A stretch of DNA of 64,000 nt from Gemmatimonadota bacterium. GTDB lineage: Bacteria > Gemmatimonadota > Gemmatimonadetes > Gemmatimonadales > GWC2-71-9. A program made the translations under genes and the position numbers. This document shows, one piece after another, positions 45,501 through 51,846 of the stretch. The stretch spans positions 4,208,721 to 4,272,720 of the forward strand of contig CP070666.1 in assembly GCA_020351775.1 (NCBI GenBank), read 5' to 3'. The notes under the pieces are model-generated. The model was given only the letters and a program-made list of their open reading frames with translations, searched no databases and was not told the origin of the DNA. Every line of letters begins with the position of its first letter. Positions within the stretch are counted from its first letter, which is position 1.

Positions 45501-45928
45501 AACTGAGAGTCACCGGCATCCAGCGATCCGTCACCGTTGACATCGCGGTACACTCTAACCGGCCAACCTGTGATGGAAGCAGCTGAAACAGTGAGGCTGT
45601 CGACATCGTTTCCGATGTTCGTCAATGTGTGTTGGAAGACGGCCGTGCTGCCGGGGTCGAACAGGCTTGTCCTCGGCGGCTCGATGTCCACTGCGGCGGC
45701 CTGTCCCACCGTCACCATGACTATGTTGGAGGTGACGGTGTATGAACCACCGTTTAGGTCCTCGTATGTGGCTTGAGCCGAGTCTGCGATTTGCGTTCCC
45801 GCCGGTGTCTGCGCCTTTAGTGGCGCCGACAGAGCGGCGAGCGACAGCACGCAGAGTAGCCCGCCGATCTTGCGACCGGATCGGGCTCTCTGCCCGCTGC
45901 CGCCCGTCACCCTACGGGAGAAACGCAT
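39542..45928 (-). CDS. Giant DUF11/SdrD-B-like/OmpA surface protein with a barrel-like C-terminal part
   Basis: The 2128-aa product has a signal peptide (residues about 20-40, ending PLKAQ). DUF11-type repeats occupy about 50-590 (for example LTKSVDQSSVTTGANLTYTV). A Cna-B/SdrD-B-like domain with WLDRDGDGTQDPGEPGVAG follows at about 600-680, then an OmpA peptidoglycan-binding domain (about 755-865, IAGHTDSAGSLAFN, NRRVELHVL), Ig-like regions, and a long C-terminal part (about 1310-2128) whose alternating aromatic strands and final phenylalanine-rich strands look like an outer-membrane barrel. I infer an envelope-spanning adhesin or surface-layer organiser. It starts 16 bases after the 411-aa DUF11 gene and shares its transcript from the sigma-54 promoter near 48.04 kb. 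Confidence 0.85.
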   Translation of the reverse strand: MRFSRRVTGGSGQRARSGRKIGGLLCVLSLAALSAPLKAQTPAGTQIADSAQATYEDLNGGSYTVTSNIVMVTVGQAAAVDIEPPRTSLFDPGSTAVFQHTLTNIGNDVDSLTVSAASITGWPVRVYRDVNGDGSLDAGDSQLSQAIILAAGEAIDVLVAVDIPSSTAVRGAVDTIAVTAVSLFDPTMTDALQNELQVRDAGITVTLTKSVDQSSVTTGANLTYTVDFSATGTNGATAFTLVDTVPAGVTYVPGTLRWNGVAQSDNPADDAGWYDAANRRVVFQLSDITSGETGTAEFRVSVTAGATGIITNRAAAFYQTVVGPDSVASNEVSTNVVPPELHVAKLLTGANTARIGETIQYTIEYGNGSATAVAQGVVLTDSLPLGLEFVAAQPSPQLAGQILSWDLGDLQPGDTSLVTLTARVSQSVIDTLRVRNVAVLGASNASSAIAVAEEAVLIGLDEAQLSLEKTAGLLEVGIGEVVPYTLIVENTGQLPVADVTIHDLLPEGGRYAINSLVGADSAQADGRNLTIYVTATLAAGASRTVRYSVAIVSAATEIIENRAYAAAQGRMVTSDEAVAWVRVRSNWPMETRAAIGKVWLDRDGDGTQDPGEPGVAGVEIWSGSGAVATSDGDGKFSFVNLRAGHHSFRLDRATLPAGYSVSGTAGQQDLAIRAGDGWTTPRISFPVVPTEGKIESVYLPFTWQFVARPIPPQREVEPRPTQPPATAVRETTTVEIPTVDSAEVVRPLVLRGVSFESASADLTPVSFAILDQVVESLLAYPEIRVEIAGHTDSAGSLAFNMVLAPARANAVREYLIQRGVDPARLVAKGYGPFRPVASNRTPEGQALNRRVELHVLNESTTEQTERFHNRLSSMLDDRDSVVEAIDPTPVVETLDPRSTVEYELVVANPYDVELDDVAVLFEPAIDSAFALAGDSTIAAVVGGRITLPPVAPRSRIEVKGWAVTEQNSAMAILEGCDRPAELLSAEIHNPLRPASTISRPRAITDSLPRPSAVPDGAELEIVIAPNAAGWPTLTLSLPSGWQVIPGTTRLGNAPATDPTISAVTGGGLLLQWIFPDQPTTPVVVKLRTAGAVDSSESVVVSTLRTADERQQDRSRSFIAGPGVEMFNPSDGAVLSSDRVFVGVRGEPGAPVALFDGDSLIDQANLRIDGVHDFIGVSLDRGPHRLRVRMLNSWKQERWDSMTVHVSGAAARFELPSGPITLTADRHARRTVRVRLIDEWGVPVIRPTNVTVTAEAVELDGQDSDPSSVGLQLKSDRAGWLNIELTPGVEVGKGRLTLQTGRLEGQIDIDVLPAIRPFMLTGIGRVGIGASPDALGTITARGSLDSRTSVVLSYDSRRLDAGRDALGQVYSPLEEAQYPILGDAGQYRAISPSRNVFAARLERGFDWVAVGDVATNDFATGLKLTTYRRALTGGAARVTTGHVVWQGFGSITRQSLQQDQVRGAGSSGPYALRPGIIPGSERITVETRAAENAERVVNRQAMIRFIDYQIDYERGSLQFKRPIPAADPYGNSIFIVVTYEVEQGDDQRLVAGLRASLDAAGWLRHSFLDSLRIGVTGIRSDEPLGAHRLAGADVRLLRFGGFDVGAEVSYSDTPDSSGFATAIGGIWHGFDEAVALNASWSKIGDGFGNPANIALQGGTEELKLGGDFKIGSSTLSLTHERQYFRNQAIKRTRTAAGVTQALGQALQIEARGGADRFDNATSANESRAAELRLTWSPLKTLKLWTEGRHQFAHTGDVFLPSHVGAGAEYQILPGISLEARHLRIDPLADEPYSVTRLGLRSAIGFGTQVWGSYALSGVAGGSRNAAIVGLNNQLRLGSAWTFNTMFERRVGLDNASVGDPVRALPYLQAEEDYWSLGLGVELLPTASPYRLSARGEYRDGELQSTQLMTVAGDVSINRSLAILSRQEFLRIEQLQTNDVTLRRRLHSLWGAAFRPISTDALNVLAKFSWLEETNPRLGALTQTGEEQRLIGAAEVIWAPAVNTELAGRYAVRRSVAEQPIDDGNQRLESWADYVGFRLQQGLHGWLAIRGEGRLLIEHTSDTRRWDATPALVFSPIRELELAAGYRFGNLMDPDFTVHGGFGWFLTVSARVTESVFPTAADFWRNRFGQ

Positions 45929-45944
45929 GCAGATGCTTCAGCCT

Positions 45945-47180
45945 CTAGTTGATCTGCACTCGGATCCAGAATGACACGCTCGCGCCTGGGCCGAGTGTGC
46001 CCGTGAGGTCGGCATCCACGTCGTCCGGTGCTACGGTGAAAGTCCAAACCCCGACGTTCGCACTGGCCGACTGGGCTGTCACTTGAGCCGGCTGCGGGTC
46101 ATCGACGTGCACCGTTTCGGCGTCCGTGGAACCGGTGTTCGTTACTGTCACCAGATACTGAATGAACTCATTCGGCAGCACCGTGTCGCCAGCGCCGATC
46201 AAAGTCGTCTGGTCATCGCGATAGGCTGCCTTGGTGATGGTCAACACGGGCCGGATCACGGTCAGGTCTGCGAACCCGTCGTCATTGGTGGGATCGGAGA
46301 CCGGACTGGCGGACAAGAACAGCGTGTCGACCGTGCCGCCCGGGACGTCGTTTATCTGATACTCGACCACCACGTTCACGGACACACCGGAACCCAAGTT
46401 GGTGATTTGGGCCGTGGTGCCGGCAGTGCCGTCGACCGAGACAATCGTTATGGCGGTACCAGGGTTGGACGCCGTGAGATCGAAGTCGTCCGCGATGTTA
46501 CCGGAGTTGGTCACTTGGAACGTGAACGTCTCGTTGGTCCCGTTGGACGGGAGCAGTTGGAGGTTTTGCAGCCCGTCGGGTGTGACGGTCGCGGCGTACA
46601 CGGCCGGCGGAGACACAGTGATGGTACCGTCGTTGGACTCCAAGTTGTCTCGGAAGGACGTGCCAGTCAGAGTGTAAGTGGTAGACACTCCGCCCTGAGC
46701 CGCCGGGACATCGAAGACCACTTGGATCTCAACTGAGTCGCCTGCAGCGATCTGGGTCGTCGACAGAGCCGTGTTCAGAGCCGCCAGCGTCGCCTGGGGT
46801 GTCCCGTCCAGCACGTATCCCGTCACGGAAATCACGCCCGGGTTGGCACCCAGGTCCTCGGTCACCGAGACGGTGTCGACTCCATTTCCGGCATTCCTGA
46901 CATAGAATGTCAGAGTGTCGTTGGTGCTCGGCGACGCAGGATTCACGGTCGCTCCGTCCGGAGTCGCGTCGATGGCTGCTTGGAAGCCAACAGTCACACT
47001 CACGCTGCCGCTCACGGGCGCGTATGCGTTGCCGTTGGCGTCGGTCCAGGTCACCTCGGCCGTGTTGGTGATCACGGTGTTTTCCGGCGTTTGAGCTTGT
47101 GCCGTCACTGCCACGACAGCCGTCAACAACCCGGCCATGGAAAGTGCTCGAGCACAGCTTCTTAGCATCCAGTTCATCAT
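45945..47180 (-). CDS. Secreted DUF11 repeat protein
   Basis: The 411-aa product has a signal peptide (about residues 8-29, ending VTAQAQ) and several DUF11-like beta domains. Typical lines are TPENTVITNTAEVTWTDANG at the N-terminus, ATPDGATVNPASPSTNDTLTFYV, LQLLPSNGTNETFTFQVTNSG and EFIQYLVTVTNTGSTDAETV. No membrane anchor follows. The first repeat resembles the start of the giant protein next door, suggesting duplication within the locus. AAGGAGTAGGG precedes the ATG pair. It is the middle gene of the three-gene surface operon. Confidence 0.85.
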   Translation of the reverse strand: MMNWMLRSCARALSMAGLLTAVVAVTAQAQTPENTVITNTAEVTWTDANGNAYAPVSGSVSVTVGFQAAIDATPDGATVNPASPSTNDTLTFYVRNAGNGVDTVSVTEDLGANPGVISVTGYVLDGTPQATLAALNTALSTTQIAAGDSVEIQVVFDVPAAQGGVSTTYTLTGTSFRDNLESNDGTITVSPPAVYAATVTPDGLQNLQLLPSNGTNETFTFQVTNSGNIADDFDLTASNPGTAITIVSVDGTAGTTAQITNLGSGVSVNVVVEYQINDVPGGTVDTLFLSASPVSDPTNDDGFADLTVIRPVLTITKAAYRDDQTTLIGAGDTVLPNEFIQYLVTVTNTGSTDAETVHVDDPQPAQVTAQSASANVGVWTFTVAPDDVDADLTGTLGPGASVSFWIRVQIN

Positions 47181-47229
47181 TTCTCCCTACTCCTTGGTTC
47201 TGGCATCAATTGCATAGACCAGGCGTGGC

Positions 47230-47976
47230 TCACTTGCCCGGTTCTTTGGTCTCATCTTTGCTGGGCAGTTCGGCACGAAACTCGGCTGTCACTTGCGCGC
47301 CCGACTGAACCGACCCTTCGACGCGCCAGCGGATGTGTGTGTATTCATCCGGCGTGGCGGGCCTCATCACCCGTTCACCGTCCACGATCTCTTGCACCAT
47401 TGGCTGTTGCGAGTAGGTCTGTCCTCGATCGGCGGAGTATTCGATCACCACGTCGTCCCGGTCGGCTGTAGCTGTTTGGCCGACGTACTGCAGGCCCGCC
47501 GGCAGTGGATCGACGAACTCCACATTGCGGACCTCGGAGGCCGTGACGTTGGTGAAGACCAAGCGGTACAACACGACGTCGCCGGGAAACAGCGTTTGGG
47601 CGTCACCACCGTTCCGCGCCACCTCCTGGTGGCGTGCATCGCTGGCCATGAGATTGGTTGCCGTAATGACGAGTGCCTGCTCTTGGTCGGCGGCCTGAGC
47701 AGACCCCGCCGAGGCGCCCAAGGACGTCACGGCAATGAGCGAGTAGATCATCCTGCGCAGTGCCTTCATCTTCTTCCTCCTCCGTTCCTCTTCCGTTTCT
47801 GATTCGGTTTCTGACTCGGTCTGGGTGCTTTCCGGGGTCGGCGTGCGGCTCGCCGTCACCCGAGCCTCTCGCCACTCGAACGGACGTTCGCAGCTCGGGC
47901 AGACGACCCAGTTGCCGAAGAAGGCTGTGCGGTCATGACCGCCGATCATTCCGCATTGGGGGCACCGTAAGACCAC
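47230..47976 (-). CDS. Zinc-ribbon/DUF11 protein with a nested second start
   Basis: GTG 47976 has AAGGAG six bases upstream and opens a 248-aa frame. Residues 1-36 are a zinc ribbon with CPQCG and CPSC cysteine pairs, followed by an acidic Thr/Glu linker. At 47769 an in-frame ATG (MKALRRMIYSL) follows the strong ribosome-binding sequence GGAGGAGG and begins a normal signal peptide ending SAQA plus one DUF11-like domain. The nested start would give a 179-aa exported protein; the long form would be a membrane protein with a cytosolic zinc ribbon. Which form is made cannot be decided from sequence. It is the first gene after the sigma-54 promoter at 48028-48044. Confidence 0.75.
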   Translation of the reverse strand: MVLRCPQCGMIGGHDRTAFFGNWVVCPSCERPFEWREARVTASRTPTPESTQTESETESETEEERRRKKMKALRRMIYSLIAVTSLGASAGSAQAADQEQALVITATNLMASDARHQEVARNGGDAQTLFPGDVVLYRLVFTNVTASEVRNVEFVDPLPAGLQYVGQTATADRDDVVIEYSADRGQTYSQQPMVQEIVDGERVMRPATPDEYTHIRWRVEGSVQSGAQVTAEFRAELPSKDETKEPGK

Positions 47977-48027
47977 GTCTGTCTCCTTACTGGGGTCCGT
48001 GTTTAGACTCTGCCACACTCCAGAAAA

Positions 48028-48044
48028 GGCAGTTCCCGTGCCCC
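48028..48044 (-). promoter_or_regulatory. Putative sigma-54 (-24/-12) promoter of the three-gene DUF11 operon
   Basis: Minus strand reads GGGGCACGGGAACTGCCTTT: the GG of the -24 element (48042-48041) and GC of the -12 element (48030-48029) are exactly ten bases apart, and GGCACG and TGC match the consensus. The start of transcription would be near 48018, about 42 bases before the GTG at 47976. Confidence 0.65.
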
Positions 48045-48140
48045 GTAGCCGGCAGCGGGTTGATGTGATGTAATGGATTGTTTTACAACGACTTAAGCGG
48101 TCTGGGCGGGGTGCTGGGCGGAGTGATTTCTGGGGTCCAT

Positions 48141-48175
48141 GTTACCGATTGGTAACTCGTTGGGTAACGGTGACC
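48141..48175. promoter_or_regulatory. Putative activator site upstream of the DUF11 operon
   Basis: GTTACC-GATT-GGTAAC (48141-48156) is a perfect inverted repeat, followed by GGTAAC-GGTGACC (48163-48175). Its centre is about 130 bases upstream of the predicted sigma-54 start, the usual enhancer distance. The same half-sites occur beside the second sigma-54 promoter (49979-50012). Confidence 0.55.
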
Positions 48176-48245
48176 GTGCGGCAACCGCACTGCGACGAGG
48201 TGTGTAACGAGCGCTGGGATGGCAGTTGAGTTGGTGCTCCCTGGG

Positions 48246-49790
48246 TCACCGAATCCGCGCCACGAACTCCAGGGTACCGGAGTTGTCGGGTGGCGTGGAA
48301 GTCAGGTCGTTTTGCAGCAGCCACCGTATGTTGTTGACGCAGCGGTCGTACCCTGCCGGAGCCGCGCAGCCCCCGGATACCGGGACGTACGTCCAGCTCG
48401 CACCGCCGTCGTTCGAGTATTCCACTATCGTGGTGATACCGGGGGGCAGGTTGCTGCTCACGCTCCCCACTTGGAAGTCGACTTGCTGAGGGAGCGTGTC
48501 GGCGACCACAACGCTCAGCGCGTTGGCTGTACCGACATTGCTGATCGCAAGTGTGTACGTCAAATCTATGCCAGGGGTAGGTGAGCCGGGTGGATTCACG
48601 GACTTGGCTATCGTCATTGCTGCGTACATGGCTACTTCAGGACCGAGGCTGGTTGCAGGTTCCGGTTCCGTGTACCTGCGGACTATGAGATTGTCCCACC
48701 AGCCTCTGGACTGCGCCGGCGCGACGCCGATGTAGCCGGGCTGGGGTGCCGGGGTAGTACCGCTGAGCAGCGGGGTCTCGCTGGTGAACCACGGCTCCGT
48801 GTCGAGATCACCATCATCCCAGAACCGCGCCGTAGTGCCGAACACGGCAAAGGCCCAGGTTCGTGCCTGGTATAATGGCCAGTATGTCGTGGGAACTGCT
48901 GCTCCGCCCAGTGTGTTGCGCTCGCCATTGGTCCACGTGTCCCATGCTATGGCTGGGGAGTCGCCATAGGAGCCGTGCGAATAATGCACATACACGTGGG
49001 TCGACGAGGTACTGATTGCCGATAGGCGTGCCACTATGACGTCCGTCGCATCGGTTGGGAAGGTGGCGCTCGCATAGTGGTCTACGGTGATGAGAACGTC
49101 CTGCTCCCCATTGGAGAACCCTGCGTTGTCGACGTACATGTCCGAGGCGAAGTTGTCGTTGGTGTTGAAGCGCACCCGCTGCGCTCCGGCTTGGTATCCG
49201 GGTGCGCGGTAGCGGTCGCCGTGTACATCTACTGCGCGCGCCCGGGTCAGCCGCCCTCCGCTGAACGGATTGGTCGAGAAATCATCCAGCCACAGGTATA
49301 CGTTCGTGTTGTCCACCATGAGTGGCGGGCCTGCAGCCGGATTTCCGTAGAAGATGAAGTGATTCGAGTCGGATCCGCCGGCCGGGATATCGGCCTGACA
49401 CTGGAAGATGACGTGAGTGTCGGCGGTGTTGAAGCCGGTGACAATGCGTGGCACGTCGATCCAGCTCGATCCGTCCCAATACATCACTCGCAGATCGCTG
49501 GTATCGGCCAGCATCTCGCCCTGCGCCACCTCGGTGGCCGTATCGAATCCGGTGATTCGGACCGTATATCCCTGGTAACCGTTGAATGGCGTGTTGGGAC
49601 CGGTTGTGATATCGATCGAGCGGCGGCGCGTATACCCGATCGGCCAAACGGATACTTGGGGTGACGCACTCACGCTAACCAGCACGGAATCCCGCTCTGG
49701 CAAGAGCGGGGCTCGCGGAGCAAGCGTGACTGCGATTCCCAATACGGCCGCGGCGCGCGAGACACGCGTCGCTCGCTCAATCGAATGCAC
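48246..49790 (-). CDS. Secreted DUF2341/DUF11 protein
   Basis: GTG 49790 follows AGGAG at six bases. The 514-aa product has an N-terminal export signal (RAAAVLGIAVTLAPRAP), a DUF2341 domain (about 50-150: GYTRRRSIDITTG, LRVMYWDGSSWIDVPR, NHFIFYGNP), a concanavalin-like middle part (about 170-370) and a C-terminal DUF11 domain (MTIAKSVNPPGSPTPGIDLTYTLAISNVG). Such proteins sit at the cell surface or in extracellular structures and often bind glycans. No membrane anchor is visible after the signal. It is a single gene between two predicted sigma-54 promoters, directly downstream of the sigma-54 response regulator. Confidence 0.85.
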   Translation of the reverse strand: MHSIERATRVSRAAAVLGIAVTLAPRAPLLPERDSVLVSVSASPQVSVWPIGYTRRRSIDITTGPNTPFNGYQGYTVRITGFDTATEVAQGEMLADTSDLRVMYWDGSSWIDVPRIVTGFNTADTHVIFQCQADIPAGGSDSNHFIFYGNPAAGPPLMVDNTNVYLWLDDFSTNPFSGGRLTRARAVDVHGDRYRAPGYQAGAQRVRFNTNDNFASDMYVDNAGFSNGEQDVLITVDHYASATFPTDATDVIVARLSAISTSSTHVYVHYSHGSYGDSPAIAWDTWTNGERNTLGGAAVPTTYWPLYQARTWAFAVFGTTARFWDDGDLDTEPWFTSETPLLSGTTPAPQPGYIGVAPAQSRGWWDNLIVRRYTEPEPATSLGPEVAMYAAMTIAKSVNPPGSPTPGIDLTYTLAISNVGTANALSVVVADTLPQQVDFQVGSVSSNLPPGITTIVEYSNDGGASWTYVPVSGGCAAPAGYDRCVNNIRWLLQNDLTSTPPDNSGTLEFVARIR

Positions 49791-49888
49791 CGGTCGCTCC
49801 TAGGTGATGGTCCCGTTAAGCCACTCTGTTTGGCCTCACGCCGACGGTAACGTCAGCGCAGCACGAGACACTACTGCGTGGGGCGAAG

Positions 49889-49908
49889 AAAGCACGACTC
49901 ATGCCACA
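49889..49908 (-). promoter_or_regulatory. Putative sigma-54 (-24/-12) promoter of the DUF2341/DUF11 gene
   Basis: Minus strand reads GTGTGGCATGAGTCGTGCTTT. GG (49905-49904) and GC (49893-49892) are exactly ten bases apart, with TGGCAT and TGCTTT close to the -24/-12 consensus. The predicted start is near 49880, giving a leader of about 90 bases before the GTG at 49790. Confidence 0.7.
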
Positions 49909-49978
49909 CATCTGCTGAAGCTAAGCTATTGTTGGCACGTGACTTAAGCTCATGTTCCGGATGCCGGGCAGCTGCCGA

Positions 49979-50012
49979 GTTACCGTATGGTTACCGGCTC
50001 GGTAACGTTACA
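49979..50012. promoter_or_regulatory. Putative enhancer sites at the end of the response-regulator gene
   Basis: Half-sites GTTACC at 49979-49984 and 49990-49995, GGTAAC at 50001-50006 and GTTACA at 50007-50012 form an inverted repeat (GTTACCG-GCT-CGGTAAC) plus flanking copies at about 11-base phase. The centre lies about 115-120 bases upstream of the predicted sigma-54 start at 49880. Confidence 0.55.
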
Positions 50013-51384
50013 CTTCATTGAGGAGCCCGTATTTCTTCCGCTTCTCCCACAGGTTCTTGCGCGAAATCCCTAGAACCTCTGACGCCTGCTGAACACTGTC
50101 GCACTGGCTCAGTGTGAGACGGATGTACTCTCGCTCGGCCTCCGCCAAGGAGAGCCCTTTGGCAATCGCGAATTGGTCAGCGCAGCTCGGGGTCACGGCC
50201 GCGCCACTGGCGAGTCCGAGCGGTGGCAGGTCGGCCTCTTCCAGTACCGGTTTGTCGGCGAAGATCATGGCCCGCTCGATGACGTTGCGCAGCTCCCGTG
50301 CGTTTCCGGGCCAGTCCCAGGCGATCAGGCGCGCGCGTGCCGCATCATTTATCGAGCCGACGTCCTTGCCGAACTCCTGGTTGAACACCGCGCGGAAGTG
50401 GTCCGCCAGTATCGGGATGTCATCGCGTACCGTCCTCAATGCCGGGAGCAGGTGAACGACAACGCTTATGCGGTAGTACAGGTCGGCACGGAACACTCCG
50501 CGCTTGACTCGGCTTTCGAGATCCTGATTGGTGGCGGTTATGATGCTGAGTTCAACCTCCATCTCGTCTGTGCCACCGACCCGGCGGAAGCGGCGTGATT
50601 CCAGGAAGTTCAACAGCTTGGCCTGCAACTCGGCCGGGATGTCGCCGATCTCGTCGAGGAACAACGTACCGCCATTAGCCACCTCGATCAGTCCCCGCTT
50701 TGATTCGCGTGCATCGGTGAACGCGCCCTTCTGATAGCCGAACAGCTCTGCCTCGAGGAGATGGGAGGGCAGTGCCGTACAATTGATCTCGACAAACCGC
50801 CGTGCGGCCCTTGAACTGGAGTAATGAATGGCGCGAGCCACCAAGTTCTTGCCCGTCCCACTCTCGCCCAATAACAGAACGGTGGGGTACGGAATGGCCG
50901 CCACCCGCCCGACGAATTCCCGCACCTCCTTTATCTTGGCGTGCTTCCCGAGTATCGCGCCGGCCGAGAACTTCTCCTTGCGGGTCTGTTGCAGGGTGGC
51001 GGCTTCCTCTCTCATGGGCCGTTCAGCCAGCGCCCGACGCAGCAGTGTGTTGAGTTCGTCTAGGTTGACCGGTTTGGTCAGATACTCGTTTGCACCGGCC
51101 TTGAGGGCCTCGATCGCCGTCTCCATGTCGGCGTGGGCGGTGAGCACGAACACGGGTAGAAGAGGGTCGATCTTGCGCAGATCCTGAGTCACTTCGATGC
51201 CACCGATGTTAGGCATCAGCAGATCTGTGATTACCGCGTCCGGCGGCTGTTCGACACAGCGCTGGTACAGATCCTCGGCGCACTCGAAGACCTCGGTACG
51301 AAAGGACCCGGCCTGTGTCAGATTGACTGCTAGTAGCTTGGCGAACGATAGATCGTCATCGACGATGTAGACTTTGGATGGCAT
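50008..51384 (-). CDS. NtrC-type sigma-54-dependent response regulator
   Basis: ATG 51384 (MPSKVYIVDDD) gives 458 aa; 22 upstream in-frame codons are not receiver-like. The receiver domain (1-120) has the acidic pocket Asp9-11 and phospho-acceptor Asp54 (VITDLLMP). The AAA+ domain has Walker A GESGTGKN, the sigma-54 contact loop GAFTDA (GAFTGA variant) and Walker B GGTLFLDEIGDI. The Fis-type HTH is at the C-terminus (QQASEVLGISRKNLWEKRKKYG). It would activate sigma-54 promoters when phosphorylated. The HPt gene is divergent and 81 bases away, and two -24/-12 promoters with matching upstream repeats lie downstream, so the surface-protein genes are its likely targets. Confidence 0.93.
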   Translation of the reverse strand: MPSKVYIVDDDLSFAKLLAVNLTQAGSFRTEVFECAEDLYQRCVEQPPDAVITDLLMPNIGGIEVTQDLRKIDPLLPVFVLTAHADMETAIEALKAGANEYLTKPVNLDELNTLLRRALAERPMREEAATLQQTRKEKFSAGAILGKHAKIKEVREFVGRVAAIPYPTVLLLGESGTGKNLVARAIHYSSSRAARRFVEINCTALPSHLLEAELFGYQKGAFTDARESKRGLIEVANGGTLFLDEIGDIPAELQAKLLNFLESRRFRRVGGTDEMEVELSIITATNQDLESRVKRGVFRADLYYRISVVVHLLPALRTVRDDIPILADHFRAVFNQEFGKDVGSINDAARARLIAWDWPGNARELRNVIERAMIFADKPVLEEADLPPLGLASGAAVTPSCADQFAIAKGLSLAEAEREYIRLTLSQCDSVQQASEVLGISRKNLWEKRKKYGLLNEV

Positions 51385-51465
51385 GCCTGCAATCTTTGCA
51401 CTTCCGGCCGGGGTTACAACCCCACGGGTGCCGGTTGAGAGAACCCGCATAGCGAGCGCTTGGTG

Positions 51466-51819
51466 ATGTCAGACCTGTCACCTGAGGATCATGCAGACTT
51501 TGCCGACGCCGTAGCAGCGGTCCGGAAGGAATTCCATGAAGGGCTGCCAGGCCGGGTTGACACCCTCGAATCCATGCTGGAAGTCCTGAGTGGGGGGTTC
51601 GATCGCGCGGCCGCCGAGACGTTCTATCGCCAATCCCACTCACTGAAGGGCACTGCCGGCTCATTCGGCGCCCTTGAACTAGTGGAGCCTGCCGCCAGCA
51701 TGTCTGAGATGGGCCGGTCTTGGCTCAAGGTGGGTACGGCGAGCGCCGCAGAGCTGTCCCGCGCTGAGGGAGAGCTGGAGAGGCTGCGTGCGGCAGTGAT
51801 CGCTTACTTGGAAGGCTAG
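51466..51819 (+). CDS. HPt (histidine phosphotransfer) protein
   Basis: From ATG 51466 the product is 117 aa; TTG 51460 and GTG 51463 are just upstream and in frame. It is an all-helical HPt domain with the phospho-acceptor His58 in SHSLKGTAGSFGALEL, the canonical HPt signature. No other domain is present. It is divergent from the NtrC-type regulator gene, with which it shares 81 bases. HPt proteins carry a phosphate from the receiver of a hybrid kinase to a response regulator. The hybrid kinase with a C-terminal receiver at 58 kb lacks an HPt of its own, so this protein is the obvious link to test. Confidence 0.88.
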   Translation: MSDLSPEDHADFADAVAAVRKEFHEGLPGRVDTLESMLEVLSGGFDRAAAETFYRQSHSLKGTAGSFGALELVEPAASMSEMGRSWLKVGTASAAELSRAEGELERLRAAVIAYLEG

Positions 51820-51846
51820 CTGACCGGCGCGGAGCTGCGCCCCGAC

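Noticed and set aside
49931..49948. TTGGCACGTGACTTAAGC on the plus strand as a sigma-54 promoter
   Set aside because: GG and GC are twelve rather than ten bases apart and no plus-strand gene follows.
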